Below, piece by piece: positions 26,190 through 37,100 of a stretch of 64,000 nt of DNA. The stretch's first letter is position 1; each line of letters starts with the position of its first letter. This stretch comes from CAJQQY01 sp964564545. GTDB taxonomy: Bacteria > Bacteroidota > Bacteroidia > Chitinophagales > Saprospiraceae. A program made the position numbers and the translations under genes. The DNA is taken from positions 1 through 64,000 of the forward strand of contig CAZMBP010000048.1 in the NCBI GenBank assembly GCA_964564545.1, in the 5' to 3' direction. The notes under the pieces were generated by a model. The model was given only the letters and a program-made list of their open reading frames with translations. It was not told the DNA's origin and made no database searches.

Positions 26190-27065
26190 TTAATTCTTCG
26201 CAGTCATCTCATGTTTCAATCCTTTGTAATTTTTCAAAACTGCTTTTACTGATCCAACACTAACTGGTGATTCGATCAAAAGTGGAATTCTATTTTTATC
26301 ATCAGAAACATAAACCATCATTTCTTCCCCATCTTTAAATACTCTTCCTGAGACAACTTGTGGACTAAATTTAATCGTATTAAATCGACCTTTTCCTTTT
26401 ATTTTTTTGCGGCTTTTTTTGCCTTTGTATTTTACGTTGAGTGGCCAAACTTCCTTGTCCATAAATATTTTTACAGGAAACTCTTCTCCTTCGTTATATC
26501 GTTCAAAATCAATATTTCGAGAATAATAAATTACCGAAAGCATATCGTGCATACATTCTTTTACATCATATTCTTTCTTCGTTGCTTGGTCACGAGTCTT
26601 TCCTCGCAGACTACTTGCTTTTTTATTTTCTTGATCAAATTCAACTTTGTCATACAACTTATATTTTCCTTCACTTACATTTCGAATAGAAGTTTTTGGC
26701 AACAAAGAATTTTTATCAATATAAGTATCATAGTAATCTCTCACTTTAAAAAACCATTCATAAGATTTGTACGTTCGACCTGCAACAGCTACATGATATT
26801 GACCGCCCATGTCGTTCACTTTAAAAGTAACCTCACCTGCTGCGAGCCACATTACTCCCCAATTATAATATAGTTTATAAGTGATTTCTTCTCCTCCTTG
26901 AAACGTCTTGTTTTCCATAAAACATGGCTCTACAACTTTTTTGGAACTTTCAACGTGAGGTAAACAATTTGAAATGGTATCTGATTCAACTGGAGGAACG
27001 GTGAATGCCATCATGCTGAAAACCAGTATGCTATACATTGTTATTTTTATCATTGATTTTTTCAT
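26190..27065 (-). CDS. DUF3108 exported protein
   Basis: Signal peptide at the N-terminus (hydrophobic ILVFSMMAFTVPP), then a beta-rich DUF3108 domain: GGEEITYKLYYNWGVMWLAAGEV at its start, with the family-typical KLYYNWG and the later DMLSVIYYSRN. Related proteins are periplasmic or outer-membrane associated, with unclear function. It overlaps the 3' end of the upstream LPG-synthase-like gene by 35 bp, so the two are co-transcribed and probably translationally coupled. Starts at later Mets (27053, 27038) are possible. Confidence 0.8.
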   Translation of the reverse strand: MKKSMIKITMYSILVFSMMAFTVPPVESDTISNCLPHVESSKKVVEPCFMENKTFQGGEEITYKLYYNWGVMWLAAGEVTFKVNDMGGQYHVAVAGRTYKSYEWFFKVRDYYDTYIDKNSLLPKTSIRNVSEGKYKLYDKVEFDQENKKASSLRGKTRDQATKKEYDVKECMHDMLSVIYYSRNIDFERYNEGEEFPVKIFMDKEVWPLNVKYKGKKSRKKIKGKGRFNTIKFSPQVVSGRVFKDGEEMMVYVSDDKNRIPLLIESPVSVGSVKAVLKNYKGLKHEMTAKN

Positions 27066-28047
27066 ATCCTAAAGATTGAAGTACATTAATTCTGACGATA
27101 AAGATCGTACCAATTAACGCTGGGATGATTAAATTTAGTACCCAAAGCGTGAAAGTACTGGCCAAAATTCCAATTTCGTTTTGGCTCGAAAAACCCCAGA
27201 TTTCAAGGGCAATTTGTCCTCTTGCAAATAGATCCCAGATCGGAGGAAGTGGAATACTTGTTTGCAATAAAAAGATGGTTGCGATTCCAGCAAGACCTTT
27301 GATGATTGAGACGTTGATTCCAAAGAATTGTAACATGAAAAAATATTGGAAAGTATAAGTTGTGTATCTCAAAAAAGAATACATCAAAGCAGATGATAGG
27401 ATAGATGAAGAGTAATTTCTCAAAACATTTACGTGCTTGACAAATCGTTTTAATTTATGAGCGTAAGGAATTCGTTTGACAATAGGAATGACTAAATCAA
27501 TATTGTAAAAACAAAACAACATTAAACTTGTAAACAGAATTCCAACAAAAAAAATACTCAACCAAATCCATTGATCAATTTCCAAAAACAAATAAATAAA
27601 AAACAGTAAGCCCAGTATTCCACAACTCAACAAAACTAATAATTGACTAAAACTTCCGACTAAAGTTGCGATGACTGCTTTCCAGTTATTTTCGGGTTTA
27701 ACTAATAAAATTCTTCCTCCATATTCTCCAATTCTATTAGGTGTAAAAAGTGAAAATGTAATTCCTGTTAAAACTCCTTGGTAGGATTTCCAGAAAGATA
27801 AATTTTCAAACTCCTTAATGAGTACTTGCCATTTTAAGGTTTCAAATGCCCAATTGATTGGAATTAAAATGATTGTGATAATGAGCCAATGAATATTATC
27901 GGAGGTTAAGTTTAGGAGAAAGTTTTCCCAAATTTCATCTGCGTTTTCTTTAGCAAAAACTTGTTGGTAAATCACATAACTCAACAAAAAGACGACGCCG
28001 ACTTTTATAAAAAAATTGAAGTAGGTTCTGCGATTATTTTTATTCAA
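27031..28047 (-). CDS. LPG-synthase/flippase-like integral membrane protein (UPF0104)
   Basis: 338 residues, about eight membrane spans, with the family block FSLFTPNRIGEYGGRILLVK (residues about 98-117) and VGSFSQLLVLLSCGI. This is the transmembrane domain family of lysylphosphatidylglycerol synthase/flippase. There is no soluble aminoacyl-transferase domain, so aminoacylation itself is unlikely. Bacteroidota usually carry such stand-alone copies with unknown substrates. It shares an operon with the DUF3108 gene. Confidence 0.83.
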   Translation of the reverse strand: MNKNNRRTYFNFFIKVGVVFLLSYVIYQQVFAKENADEIWENFLLNLTSDNIHWLIITIILIPINWAFETLKWQVLIKEFENLSFWKSYQGVLTGITFSLFTPNRIGEYGGRILLVKPENNWKAVIATLVGSFSQLLVLLSCGILGLLFFIYLFLEIDQWIWLSIFFVGILFTSLMLFCFYNIDLVIPIVKRIPYAHKLKRFVKHVNVLRNYSSSILSSALMYSFLRYTTYTFQYFFMLQFFGINVSIIKGLAGIATIFLLQTSIPLPPIWDLFARGQIALEIWGFSSQNEIGILASTFTLWVLNLIIPALIGTIFIVRINVLQSLGYEKINDKNNNV

Positions 28048-28097
28048 AAGAAGAATTTAATAAAAAAGGTTTTTGAATGAATAATGTAACAATATAT

Positions 28098-28799
28098 TTA
28101 CGGGGTAATTTGAAATTCTTTTTCGTTAGTGTAAAATTCTGTTTCCGCTAAAATTACTAAGTTCGGTTTTTGCTCTGCTTTTGATTGTTTTCGAACTAAA
28201 TATATTTTAGCAGAGCCCAATGCAAGTTTACTTAAATGTTTGCTTGCTACATTTATTTTTGAAGCATTTGTTCTTCCTTTTAATTCAAAGCTTCTTGATT
28301 TATTTTTGGCATCCTGAATCAAAAAAACAAGAGCTTCATTTTCGTTGAGGGGAGTACCGCTCCAAGATAAAGTTGCTCCTTTCGATTTACTTATTTCTCC
28401 TTCAAATGAAAAAGCAGAGATAGGATTCATATCAACAATATGGTCTGTTTTTCCTTTCAAGGGATCTTGAAATTGAAACTTATAAGTTTCAGAAAAAGGA
28501 CCATCATAGAATGCTTGATACCTAGTTCCAATTTTTGGAATATTTCGTTCTACCATATTTCCATTATGAAAAAATACACCCTTCTCAATTTTGAGAGATT
28601 GGGCTTGTTGTTGTGTCATTCCATTTTGGAAAATAGCAGTTGCCTCAGTCCGACCTTGTGTTTGGAAAAAACGAACGTAAAAGTTAGCAAAAGTTGATGG
28701 TTTTGTTTTATCAGACTTCTCTTGTTTTGGAGCTTCCGTTTGGCAAGACAACAAAAAAGAGATGATTCCAAAAAATAGAATGTATGGTACTTTTTTCAT
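28098..28799 (-). CDS. Hypothetical lipoprotein
   Basis: Signal segment ending in lipobox FLLSC (Cys about 19), then a lysine-rich linker and a beta-rich domain of about 190 residues with repeated short strands. No recognised domain; the pattern (FEGEISKSKGATLSWSG) suggests an immunoglobulin-like fold. It is the first gene of the minus-strand group, 50 bp before the LPG-synthase-like gene. Confidence 0.6.
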   Translation of the reverse strand: MKKVPYILFFGIISFLLSCQTEAPKQEKSDKTKPSTFANFYVRFFQTQGRTEATAIFQNGMTQQQAQSLKIEKGVFFHNGNMVERNIPKIGTRYQAFYDGPFSETYKFQFQDPLKGKTDHIVDMNPISAFSFEGEISKSKGATLSWSGTPLNENEALVFLIQDAKNKSRSFELKGRTNASKINVASKHLSKLALGSAKIYLVRKQSKAEQKPNLVILAETEFYTNEKEFQITP

Positions 28800-28973
28800 G
28801 ATTAAAATTCAAAGTTAGTTGAGGCGCAAAGATAATTTTACTTTGATGAAAAATAAAAAGTATTAAAATTTAGAAAAATATGTATTAAAGGATCTTTCAA
28901 TTTTTTTTATATTTAAATTTTGCTCCAAAAAAGTGGTAAAATGCACTAAAAAAATGTGTTTAAAAATCATTTT

Positions 28974-29001
28974 TTGAAATATAATATTCTTGTTACCTTT
29001 G
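28974..29001 (+). promoter_or_regulatory. Predicted promoter of the 2-hydroxyacid dehydrogenase gene
   Basis: TTG (28974-28976), 17 nt, TACCTTTG (28994-29001), a full match to TAnnTTTG, 31 bp before the ATG. The spacing is shorter than at the other predicted promoters here. Confidence 0.45.
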
Positions 29002-29032
29002 AGCGCAAATTTTTTATCGAGCAAAAAACTTA

Positions 29033-29974
29033 ATGAGGAAAGTACTAGTTACAGATGGCGTTCATCCAATTTTGTTGGAAGGCTTAGAAGCATTGGGCTT
29101 TCAATGCGATTATCATCCTAAAATTGGATTAGAGCAAGTGCGAAAAATGGTGGCGGATTACGAAGGAATCATCATCAATAGCAAAGTTTTAATGGATAAG
29201 GCGATGTTGGATGCAGGAGTGAAACTTGAATTTATTGGCAGATTAGGCTCGGGAATGGAGATCATTGATTTGGAATATGCAGCACAAAAAGGAGTTGCAG
29301 TTCACGGAGCACCTGAAGGAAATTGTAATGCAGTAGCTGAACATGCACTAGGAATGTTACTTGCCTTAGCGAATAATTTTCTTCGAGCAGATCGAGAAGT
29401 GAGGCAAAAAAATTGGCAAAGAGAAAAAAATCGAGGTTTTGAGATCATGGGACGCACAGTTGGAATTATTGGTTTTGGACATACCGGAAGCCAATTTGCC
29501 AAAAAACTGAGCGGAATGGGCGTGGAGATTTTAGCATACGACAAATACAAAACGGACTATACCAATAATTTTGAACAGGTACGAGAGACTACTTTGGAGG
29601 ACATTCTAGCCAATGCAGATATCATTAGTTTGCATTTACCCTTCACACCTGAGACCAAGCATTTGGTAAATTCTGATTTTTTAAAAAAATGTAAAGACGG
29701 AGTCATACTCATCAATACCTCGCGAGGGCATGTGGCCAAAACGCGGGATTTAATCGTTGGGTTAAAATCAGGCAAAGTCGGTGGAGCGTGTTTAGATGTT
29801 TTTGAAAATGAAAAAACAGCTACTTTTTCTCAAGAAGAACATGTGATGTATGATGAATTATATGAATTTGAAAATGTAATATTCACACCACATGTTGCAG
29901 GTTGGACAAAAGAATCTTTGCAAAGATTAGCAGAAGTATTGTTGAGAAAGATTACTAAAGGTTTAGAAATATAG
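29033..29974 (+). CDS. NAD-dependent D-2-hydroxyacid dehydrogenase (SerA-like, no ACT domain)
   Basis: 313 residues with the two-domain fold of the family: substrate domain, Rossmann motif GIIGFGHTG near residue 143, catalytic Arg in NTSRGHV, Glu in LDVFENE and His in TPHVAGW. It could be phosphoglycerate dehydrogenase for serine synthesis (SerA) or act on another 2-hydroxyacid; the regulatory ACT domain of classical SerA is absent. No serine-pathway neighbours are present, so the substrate stays open. Confidence 0.85.
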   Translation: MRKVLVTDGVHPILLEGLEALGFQCDYHPKIGLEQVRKMVADYEGIIINSKVLMDKAMLDAGVKLEFIGRLGSGMEIIDLEYAAQKGVAVHGAPEGNCNAVAEHALGMLLALANNFLRADREVRQKNWQREKNRGFEIMGRTVGIIGFGHTGSQFAKKLSGMGVEILAYDKYKTDYTNNFEQVRETTLEDILANADIISLHLPFTPETKHLVNSDFLKKCKDGVILINTSRGHVAKTRDLIVGLKSGKVGGACLDVFENEKTATFSQEEHVMYDELYEFENVIFTPHVAGWTKESLQRLAEVLLRKITKGLEI

Positions 29975-30417
29975 CGCTACTCACAAGGTGACTTCAAGTC
30001 ACCTTGTGAGTAAAAGAGTTTAAAAGGATTAAACCTGAAACCTGACTTATAAAATAAGTCTGGTGTAAGAAATGAGAAGAAAGATGATAGATTACATGAA
30101 AAGGGGAAAAAAGCCCGTAAACAGGAGCTTTTTAATTAAAAATAAAACATAGAAAAAGAAAACCATACTTTAAGTTAAATAAGGAAAAAATACATTTTGG
30201 AAAAAATGTATTTAAAACTACCGCATCGCTTTCAAGTAGAAAGCTGACTTTTAATAGATTCTTTATGTCATTCCGTTGACATGGGATTTCTATTTTTTTC
30301 AGAAATGAGACGTAATTTATTAACATTGTGGGCTAATGTAGAAATGGACTATTCTATTTTTCCATTAATCACGGAAAGCCAATTTTTTCGCCAATAACAT
30401 TTTAAAAAGAATTACTT
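29975..30417. other. Intergenic region (443 bp) before the TonB receptor
   Basis: Holds a near-perfect palindrome at 29978-30012 (17-bp arms, one-base centre, core GGTGACTTCAAGTCACC) just past the dehydrogenase stop. Further on is a hairpin AAATACATTTT / AAAAATGTATTT around 30188-30214. No clear TAnnTTTG promoter was found before the receptor gene. No RNA gene is recognisable. Confidence 0.5.
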
Positions 30418-33400
30418 ATGGTACGAAATTTTTTACTTACACTTTCATTACTATTAGTAGCTTCATTCACCTTCGCACAAACCAGTATTACTGGAAAGAT
30501 ATCTGATAAAGATACCGGTGAAGATATGATTGCAGCTAACATAATTGTATCGAAAAATGGAGTTTTCATTCAAGGGGAAACTACCGATATCGATGGAAAT
30601 TATAGCATTAGAGTCGATCCTGGAACTTATGATATTGAAGTATCATATACAGGATATCCTACACAAAAAATTACAGGTGTAGTTGCCAATGCTGGACAAG
30701 CCACAAGAGTTGATGTTCAACTTTCAGTCGGAACAGGAAATGTGATGAAGGAAGTTGTGGTAACAGGATATAAAGTTCCTCTTATCAAGCAAGATGAAAC
30801 TTCAACTGGAACAACAGTAACTAGCGAGCAAATCCGAAACTTACCTACTCGTAATATTAATGCCGTAGCAGCAGCAACTGCAGGAGCAAGTTCATCAGAT
30901 GAAGGTGGAGCGGTAACAATTAAAGGATCTCGTTCCAATGCAACGGATTATTATATTGATGGTATTCGAGTAAGAGGAAACTTACTTCCAGAATCTGAGA
31001 TAGAGCAAATGCAGGTAATCACCGGTGGTATCGGAGCAAGATATGGAGACGTAACAGGAGGTATTATCTCCATTACAACTAAAGGTCCTTCTGCCAAATT
31101 CTCAGGAGGAGTTGAGGCTGAGACTTCTCAATATCTAGATGCTTTTGGTCATAGCTTAGTTGGAGCTAATTTGAGTGGCCCGATTTTAAAAAGAAAAAAT
31201 GAAGATGGAAGTTCTTCTTCAATATTAGGATTCCGTTTTTCAGGACGTTACACATATCGAGAGGATAATAGACCGACGGCTACAGGTGTATATACTGTAA
31301 AACCTGAGGTATTGGATAGGTTGGAAGCTAATCCAATTATGGATGCGTTCGGAACTCCATCTGCACAACAAGTAGTCGCAGATGAAGTAGAGTTGCTAAA
31401 AACTCGTCCAAATGAATCTTTAGAACAGTTTAATGGAACCCTTAAATTAGATGCAAGATTGAGTAATGCGATTGATGTATCATTTACTGGAACTTATTTT
31501 ACTGGAAAAGATTATTTTACTCCTGGTGGTTGGACAACATTCAATACTCAAAATAATCCTAATGATAGTTACAATAGATATAGAGGTAATGTGAGATTTA
31601 GACACCGTCTTGGTGGTTCTAATGCAGATGCATCTAAAAGTTCAATTGTATCTAACTTCGAGTATATTATTCAAGCTGGATATGAGTATAATGATTTCTT
31701 AAGACAAGATTCTAGGCATGAAGATCGATTATTCGATTATGGATATATTGGTACTGTTGAAAAAGATTATGTGCCTTCAATTGGTTTTACTGCTAATGGA
31801 GTTGCTCACGGAGGATTTAGTGAAGTTACAACTTCAGGAAGTGAAGGATATGAATTAAATTATGATATCAACCCTGTTTTAGCTGCATATAATAATGGAA
31901 TTACAAATTTCCAATCAGAGGATGATTTATTTGCACATAATGGTCAAACACGTAGTAATTCAAATTCTATTTTTGAATTTCATACAAACGTAGGAACAGT
32001 ATTTAATCAATACCGAAAAAGTCAAGGAACTTTAATTACTGCAAACGTATCTAGTTCATTTGATTTACATCCAGGGGGAACAGATAAAGGTCGTCACTCT
32101 ATTGAAGTTGGATTGTTATATGAACAAAGAGAGCAAAGAGCATATTCAGTTGCTCCTAGAGGACTTTGGCAACTTGCTGACTTCAATGATAATGACCACA
32201 TTATTGGTGTTGATACTAACATCATAGTTGGAGATTCAATATTTAATACATTTATTGGGCCAGTACAAGTAGATATTTATCAAACGTTATTACAAAATAA
32301 TGAAGGATCATTATTCTACCGAGCAGTAAGAGATGTTGTTGGTGTTGACTTAAATACACATGTAAATGTAGATGCACTTTCTCCAGATCAACTGGATATT
32401 GATATGTTTGCACCAGTTGAGTTGACGGATTTAGGATTGGCTTCATTTTATGGATATGATCATACCGGAGAAATAATTGGTTCAGATGTGACGTTTGACG
32501 ATTTCTTTACATCCACTCAGGTTACTAGATTCGGAAATACCATTCGAGATTTCCCTGTAGCTCCATTCCGTCCAAACTATACTGCAGCATATGTTCAAGA
32601 TAAATTCACATATAAAGATATCATCTTTAGATTAGGTGTACGTGTCGATAGATATGATGCAAATACTAAAGTATTGAAAGATCCACTTTCATTGTATGAC
32701 ATTAAAGATGCTGGTCAGTTCTTCTCTGAAGAGGACAATGCTAATCAAGTTAGACCTCTTAATGTTGGAGATGATTATAAAGTGTATGTAAATGGACCAG
32801 ATGATAATACGGTAAAAGCATTCCGTAATGGTGATGAATGGTTCTTTGCTGACGGAAGTGCATCTAATGGAGGTAACGTAATTTTTGGAACTGCTCCAAG
32901 ATATGTTCAATATAGTAACCCACTTGCAGGTGGTAGTTGGATTAAAGATAATACTTATGATTCAAACGATGGATTTGAAGATTACGAACCACAGATTAAT
33001 GTAATGCCTCGTTTGGCATTTTCGTTCCCAATATCAGATGTGGCAAACTTCTTTGCTCACTATGACATTTTGGTACAACGTCCTCCAGGAAATAACATCG
33101 CAACTGCGTTGAATTATTACTACTTCGGAGATGCTGGAAGAACGCCAGAGAGTAATCCAAATTTGAAACCAGAGAGAACAATTGATTATGAAGTTGGTTT
33201 CCAACAAAAATTATCAAACTCTTCTGCATTAAAAGTTTCAGCTTATTACAAAGAGATGAGAGATATGATTCAGATTAGGGACTTCTTGTTCTTGCCTTCT
33301 GATTTAAATATTACTTCCTACACAGGTTTCGATAATCTTGATTTTGGAACAGTAAAAGGTTTCACATTCCAATATGATTTGAGAAGAACGAAGAATGTTA

Positions 33401-34056
33401 CTTTATTAGCAGCTTATACACTTCAATTTGCGGATGGAACAGGATCAGATTCTGAATCATCAAGAAACTTAGGAAGTAGAGGTAATATTAGAAACCTTTT
33501 CCCATTATCATTTGATGAAAGACACCGATTCAATATTGCAATGGATTACAGATATGCGGCTGGAAGAAGTTACAATGGACCAGTTCTTTTTGGAAAAGAT
33601 ATCCTAGCCAATGCGGGTGCTAACCTTCAGGTAATTGCTGTTTCAGGAAGACCATATACTGCTAAATTAGTTCCTACATCATTCGGTGGTGAGGGAACGG
33701 TAGGTTCATTAAATGGAGCACGGTTACCTTGGAATTTTACAGTTAACATAAGAGTAGACAAAAGTTTCAGAATATATACTCCAGAAGTAGAAGGTAAAAA
33801 TCCTATTAATTTAAATGTATATGTAAGAGTTCAAAACTTATTGGATAGAAGAAACTTATTAGGTGTTTATTCTGCTTCAGGATCTCCTACTGATGATGGA
33901 TTCCTTACTTCTTCAATTGGACAATCTGTACTACAAGGTGTAGTTGCTGATGGATTAGAAGATTTCTACGTTCCTTCTTATACTTGGAGAATGTTGAATC
34001 CTGGATTCTTTACATTACCAAGAAGAATTTACTTAGGAGCTAGTTTAGATTTTTAA
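30418..34056 (+). CDS. TonB-dependent outer-membrane receptor with carboxypeptidase-regulatory-like domain
   Basis: Signal peptide ending in FTFAQ (residue about 21), then a CarboxypepD_reg-like domain (about 25-105: GKISDKDTGEDMIAANI, DGNYSIRVDPGTYD), a plug domain (about 115-225: EVVVTGYKVP, YYIDGIRVRG, GGIGARYGDVTGGIISI) and a 22-strand-type barrel to the C-terminal YLGASLDF. It needs TonB-ExbBD energy to import a bound ligand or act in surface transport. It lacks the neighbouring SusD gene that marks glycan uptake loci. Instead it is followed by a giant secreted protein and a PorV-like barrel. Arg is coded mainly by AGA and CGT here, unlike most nearby genes. Confidence 0.93.
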   Translation: MVRNFLLTLSLLLVASFTFAQTSITGKISDKDTGEDMIAANIIVSKNGVFIQGETTDIDGNYSIRVDPGTYDIEVSYTGYPTQKITGVVANAGQATRVDVQLSVGTGNVMKEVVVTGYKVPLIKQDETSTGTTVTSEQIRNLPTRNINAVAAATAGASSSDEGGAVTIKGSRSNATDYYIDGIRVRGNLLPESEIEQMQVITGGIGARYGDVTGGIISITTKGPSAKFSGGVEAETSQYLDAFGHSLVGANLSGPILKRKNEDGSSSSILGFRFSGRYTYREDNRPTATGVYTVKPEVLDRLEANPIMDAFGTPSAQQVVADEVELLKTRPNESLEQFNGTLKLDARLSNAIDVSFTGTYFTGKDYFTPGGWTTFNTQNNPNDSYNRYRGNVRFRHRLGGSNADASKSSIVSNFEYIIQAGYEYNDFLRQDSRHEDRLFDYGYIGTVEKDYVPSIGFTANGVAHGGFSEVTTSGSEGYELNYDINPVLAAYNNGITNFQSEDDLFAHNGQTRSNSNSIFEFHTNVGTVFNQYRKSQGTLITANVSSSFDLHPGGTDKGRHSIEVGLLYEQREQRAYSVAPRGLWQLADFNDNDHIIGVDTNIIVGDSIFNTFIGPVQVDIYQTLLQNNEGSLFYRAVRDVVGVDLNTHVNVDALSPDQLDIDMFAPVELTDLGLASFYGYDHTGEIIGSDVTFDDFFTSTQVTRFGNTIRDFPVAPFRPNYTAAYVQDKFTYKDIIFRLGVRVDRYDANTKVLKDPLSLYDIKDAGQFFSEEDNANQVRPLNVGDDYKVYVNGPDDNTVKAFRNGDEWFFADGSASNGGNVIFGTAPRYVQYSNPLAGGSWIKDNTYDSNDGFEDYEPQINVMPRLAFSFPISDVANFFAHYDILVQRPPGNNIATALNYYYFGDAGRTPESNPNLKPERTIDYEVGFQQKLSNSSALKVSAYYKEMRDMIQIRDFLFLPSDLNITSYTGFDNLDFGTVKGFTFQYDLRRTKNVTLLAAYTLQFADGTGSDSESSRNLGSRGNIRNLFPLSFDERHRFNIAMDYRYAAGRSYNGPVLFGKDILANAGANLQVIAVSGRPYTAKLVPTSFGGEGTVGSLNGARLPWNFTVNIRVDKSFRIYTPEVEGKNPINLNVYVRVQNLLDRRNLLGVYSASGSPTDDGFLTSSIGQSVLQGVVADGLEDFYVPSYTWRMLNPGFFTLPRRIYLGASLDF

Positions 34057-34068
34057 TAAAAAAAGAAA

Positions 34069-34105
34069 AGTTGTGTAGTTGATTTTTTTAATCAACTACA
34101 CAACT
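34069..34105. repeat. Hairpin between receptor and giant secreted-protein genes
   Basis: Perfect 16-bp inverted repeat (34069-34084, 34090-34105) with core GTTGTGTAGTTGATT and a T5 loop. No T-run follows, so it is not a standard terminator; it may stabilise or partly stop the upstream message. Confidence 0.6.
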
Positions 34106-34150
34106 AACACAATAATTGACAAAGAATTATAAACGTAAAAAAATATAGTC

Positions 34151-37100
34151 ATGCGTAATTTAAAATATTTACTTTCTGTGGCTCTGTTATTAGGAATATG
34201 GTCTTTTTCTAGTGCGAATATTAATCCAAATATTCATGGGAAAAATGCTAATGCTTCTAACAGTACAGTAGCAACATTAAGAATGGATTGTGCCCAAGGT
34301 ACATCCAAAGTTATTCAATCCATCAATAATGTAAGAGCTCTGTTAATGAATGGTGGAGATATCTGGTGGGATTTGACTGATGGGCAGTATGTTGTGCCAA
34401 AAGTAGAACCAGGTTTGCCAGAGGTGTCTTCTATTTTTGCTGGAGCAGTATGGATAGGTGGATTTACAGGTTTACCGGATAATCCTGTTTTGAAAATGGC
34501 AGCAATTGATTACCGAAATGGTACAACTAATGATTTTTTTCCTGGACCTCTTACAGATGTAGGTACAGTTGGATTTGATACTTGTGCTAATTGGGATAAA
34601 CACTTTAAAGTATTAGGTGAGAATATAGCCCTTCATATCAGGAATTGGGAACTTGCGAAAGCCGAAGGAAGAACAGAACTTGAACCAGGAGAAATACCTG
34701 CTGATGTTTTAGGATGGCCAGCAAAAGGAAATGAATTTTTCTTTGATGTGCATGGGTTTGATTTACCAGATGAGTCTACAAGTTCTCAAGGATTTGGATT
34801 CTTTTTCGATAACTATGATCCTTCAAGTCCAATTCCAAATGAGATTGATGTATATGAACCACACTTAGGAGATTTTCCAAGAATCGATATTACTGGTTGT
34901 GAGGTTGAATCAATCAAGGAAGCTCAGTATGCAGATGAAATGTATTTCTGGATTTATAATGATGCAGGTGGAACTCATACTTCTTCAGAAGGAGACCCAA
35001 TTAGAATGGAAGTACAAGTTCAATCTTTTGCATGGAAAAGTAATGATGAAATCAATGATATGACTTTCCAGAGATATAAGCTGATTAATCGTGCACAAGA
35101 TCCGATTGACAGTTGTTTCTTCGCTGTTTGGGTAGATCCAGATTTAGGATGTTATACTGATGATTACATTGGAAGTGATACTACAAGAAGTTTAGCATAT
35201 GTATATAATGAGGATGCATTAGATGGAACAACTGGATGTCAATGTAACGGAGGTGTGGCTACTTATTGTGATGAAATTCCAATATTAGGAGTTGATTACT
35301 TTAGAGGACCTAATGCACCTAAAGTATACGGAGTGGATTCAGTATTACGAAATCCACTAAATGGAGAGCCTGCGGATATACTCTTACCTTTAGGCATGTC
35401 TTCTTTTATTTATTACAATAATGGAGGTGTTGGTAATCCTCCTCCAGGTACAACAGATCCAAATACTCCTTCAGAGTTTTATAATCTGATTTCAGGTTCA
35501 TGGCCGAATGGTGCTCCATTAACTTATGGTGGAGATGGATTTAATTCAGGTGGAGAGGTAGTTAAATATGCTTTCCCAGATGCACCAGATGATCCATCGG
35601 GCTGGACAATGTGTACAGAAAATTTACCATTTGGAGATAGAAGAACACTTCAGGCATCAGGACCATTTACCTTGGTTTCTCAAGCAGTCAATGAGTTGAT
35701 TGTAGGAGTTGTATGGGTACCAGATGTAGCGCATGCTTGTCCTAATATTGCTCCATTATTATCAGCGGATGATATAGCACAGGCCTTATTTGATAACTGT
35801 TTTGACATTACAGATGGACCAGATGCACCGGATTTAGATTTCGTAGAATTAGATCAAGAAATTGTTATGATCTTGACTAATGGAGATCCTTTCTCTACAA
35901 ATAATTCTGGAGAAGGTTACTCAGAAATTGATTTACAAGCTCCACCTCAATTACCGGACGATGTTAAATCGTACAAGTTTGAAGGATATAGAATTTATCA
36001 ATTAATAGAACCAAACGTGAGCCCTTCAGAATTTAATACAAACCCTGACAAAGCTCGATTAGTAACTTCTGTTGATATTAAAAATGGAATTTCTAAAATT
36101 TATAATTGGTCTTCAGAGTTTAATCCAAGTGATCCAACGGATCCTATTTGGATTCCTTCACTAGAAAATGAAGGTGTTTTGGAAAATGGAATTTCTCATA
36201 CATTTAGTTTTAAGATAGATCAATTTACTAGTGACCGTATAGTTAATCATAAGAAATATTACTACACAGCAGTTGCTTATGCTTATAATAATTACGAACA
36301 ATTTGACCCAGCAGATGTAGTTGGACAAAGAAGACCATACCTTGAAGGACGTAGAAATATCGGAGATGGTGATGCACCATCATACACAGTTATTCCTCGA
36401 CCAATAGTTTATAAAAACTTAAACTCTGGTTATGGTGATGGACCAGTCGTTACTAGAATAGATGGAGTTGGGGTTGGTGAAAATAATGTAGCACTTTCAG
36501 CTGAAACAGAAGAAGAAATTCTTGCTGGAACATCTACTGGTGAACTTGTATATCAACAAGGAAGATCTCCAATTAATGTTAAAATTATTAATCCATTAGA
36601 AGTAATAGATGGTGAATTCCAATTAACATTTACTGATATTGATGGAAATAATGATGGTAATGATGAGCTTGATTCTGAAATGTATTGGCAATTGACTAAC
36701 CTATCAGATCCATCTGCTCCAATTTATTCTGAAAGAACAATCGAAAGGTTGAATGAACAGATTTTGAGAGAATATGGAATTTCAATTAAAGTTGGTCAAA
36801 CGGATGATGTAGGAGATAATGTAGATGAATCGAATGGTGCAATTGGTTATGAAGAAATTTATGCTGAGACTGATAATTGGTTCTCTTACATACCTGATGG
36901 GCCTACACCATTTAATTATATTCAAACAGAAGAAGGAAATCTAATTGATCCTAACGCAGTTGTTTTAGATCCTGATCAAGCATTTAGTTCATTTGGAGCA
37001 TTTACTCCTTATATATTAAATGTCTTTGCTGATCCTCCAGCTCCATCACCTACTTCATTTGAATATTGGTTTACTCCGGCTTTGAGACAACCTGCTATAT

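Noticed and set aside
26358..26873. 171-codon plus-strand frame opposite the DUF3108 gene
   Set aside because: Antisense shadow of a well-supported exported protein; no domain.
30132..30326. Small minus-strand frame in the gap before the TonB receptor
   Set aside because: No recognisable feature and it crosses a hairpin; probably chance.
30418..34056. Reading this as a SusC/SusD polysaccharide utilisation locus
   Set aside because: No SusD-like gene, no glycoside hydrolase and no sensor nearby; the partner genes are a T9SS-like cargo and a PorV-like barrel.
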